Positions 4,932 through 5,574 of a stretch of DNA of 5,574 bases are shown piece after piece. How positions within the stretch are numbered: the first letter of the stretch is position 1; every line of letters starts with the position of its first letter. A program made the translations under genes and the position numbers. The notes under the pieces are model-generated. The model did no database searches. It worked only from the letters and a program-made list of their open reading frames with translations, and had not been told where the DNA came from. Location of the stretch: assembly GCA_002413095.1 (NCBI GenBank), contig DHWI01000180.1, positions 9,813 to 15,386 on the forward strand. Direction: 5' to 3'. The DNA is from Thermoleophilia bacterium UBA5186. GTDB lineage: Bacteria; Actinomycetota; Thermoleophilia; Gaiellales; Gaiellaceae.

Positions 4932-5574
4932 ACTCGGTGTCGGGCTCGGGCTCGTCGTCCTCGGCCGAGGCTTCGGGCTCGGTCGGTGGGACGGTGATGC
5001 GCTCCGGCGTGACCTCCGCCGGGATGACCGTGATGTCGACCTGCGCGTCTTCCTCGCCCTCGGCCCCAGCGTCGCCGGCCTTGCGGGCGACGAGGATCGT
5101 GGAGCCGGGCTCCAGCTCGCGGCCGAGCACGAAGTCGGCGAGCGGATCCTCGATGTAGTGCTGGATCGCGCGGCGGAGCGGCCGAGCGCCCATCGCCGGG
5201 TCGTACCCCTTCTCGACGAGCAGCTCCTTGGCCTCGTCGGTGAGCTCGATCGACACCTCGTGCGTGGCCATCTGCTCGCGGATGCGCTTCATCTGGATGT
5301 CGACGATCGGGATGATCTCCTGCTTCGTCAGCTTGTGGAAGACCATCGTCTCGTCGATGCGGTTGAGCAGCTCGGGGCGGAAGACCTTCTTCAGCTCGCC
5401 CATGACGCGGCTCTTCATGTCCTCGTACGACAGGCCCTGCTCGTCACCGATCGAGAAGCCGAGGCCTTGGTTCTTCGAGATCTGGGCGGCGCCGATGTTC
5501 GAGGTCATGATCACGATGCAGTTCCGGAAGTCGACCTTGCGGCCCTGCGCGTCGGTGAGCCGGCCCTCCTCCAG
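4930..5574 (-). CDS. clpC: ClpC-type AAA+ unfoldase, C-terminal part
   Basis: The last 214 residues are present; the gene enters from the right edge without its start, and the GTG at 5514 is internal. ClpC is a hexameric HSP100 ATPase that unfolds proteins and feeds them to the ClpP protease. The visible part belongs to the second AAA+ domain: the stretch around LTDAQGRKVDFRN (visible residues 6-18), sensor 1 (TSN, 24-26), the arginine finger in RPELLNRID (R72), the small D2 subdomain, and sensor 2 in GARPLRR (119-125). The sequence follows ClpC rather than ClpB (NIGAAQISKNQGLGF, then FRPELLNRIDETMVFHKLT). After the AAA+ fold comes a long acidic, proline-rich tail (about residues 176-214, ending EPEPDTE), which is probably disordered; tails differ widely among actinobacterial ClpC proteins. 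The gene ends with TAA six bases before the likely start of the EamA gene. In Bacillus clpC directly precedes radA and disA; here two genes intervene. Confidence 0.94.
   Translation of the reverse strand: MEEGRLTDAQGRKVDFRNCIVIMTSNIGAAQISKNQGLGFSIGDEQGLSYEDMKSRVMGELKKVFRPELLNRIDETMVFHKLTKQEIIPIVDIQMKRIREQMATHEVSIELTDEAKELLVEKGYDPAMGARPLRRAIQHYIEDPLADFVLGRELEPGSTILVARKAGDAGAEGEEDAQVDITVIPAEVTPERITVPPTEPEASAEDDEPEPDTE

Overview
The window comes from a strongly GC-rich bacterial chromosome. Codons end mostly in G or C, proteins are rich in Arg, Ala and Glu, and GTG, TTG and probably CTG are used as start codons. The set clpC, radA, disA and carD points to an actinobacterium. A deep-branching lineage such as the Thermoleophilia is my guess from sequence style, not something the DNA proves. 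Nothing here looks mobile: no transposase, tRNA, rRNA, CRISPR array or prophage gene.

Layout, left to right. Bases 1-41 (minus) hold the first codons of carD, which runs off the left edge. Bases 42-218 are non-coding and carry a likely carD promoter and a weak candidate terminator for disA. Bases 219-1370 (minus) are disA, the c-di-AMP synthase and DNA-integrity scanning protein. It overlaps radA (1345-2703, minus), a DNA-repair and recombination ATPase, by 26 bases. A 68-base divergent spacer (2704-2771) separates radA from an M29-family metallo-aminopeptidase gene on the plus strand (2772-4004). The aminopeptidase converges on an EamA-family transporter gene (minus, ending at 4024), with a perfect 17-base palindrome at the junction. 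The EamA gene follows directly after clpC (minus, 4930 to the right edge), of which only the C-terminal 214 residues are present.

Functionally this is mostly a housekeeping stress and genome-maintenance neighbourhood. ClpC is a protein-unfolding chaperone for ClpP, RadA processes recombination intermediates, DisA makes c-di-AMP and senses DNA damage structures, and CarD stabilises RNA polymerase open complexes. The order clpC ... radA-disA ... carD recalls the Bacillus clpC-radA-disA operon and the mycobacterial carD/radA/disA cluster. Here a transporter and an oppositely oriented peptidase separate clpC from radA.

I did not find an obviously new system. The parts most worth a second look are the clpC/EamA junction (no ATG, GTG or TTG start before the first membrane helix, only a CTG sitting in a hairpin loop that also involves the clpC stop), the palindrome between the convergent genes, a probable leaderless radA promoter with an inverted repeat over its -35 region, and an apparent loss of the conserved catalytic-site tyrosine in the M29 peptidase.
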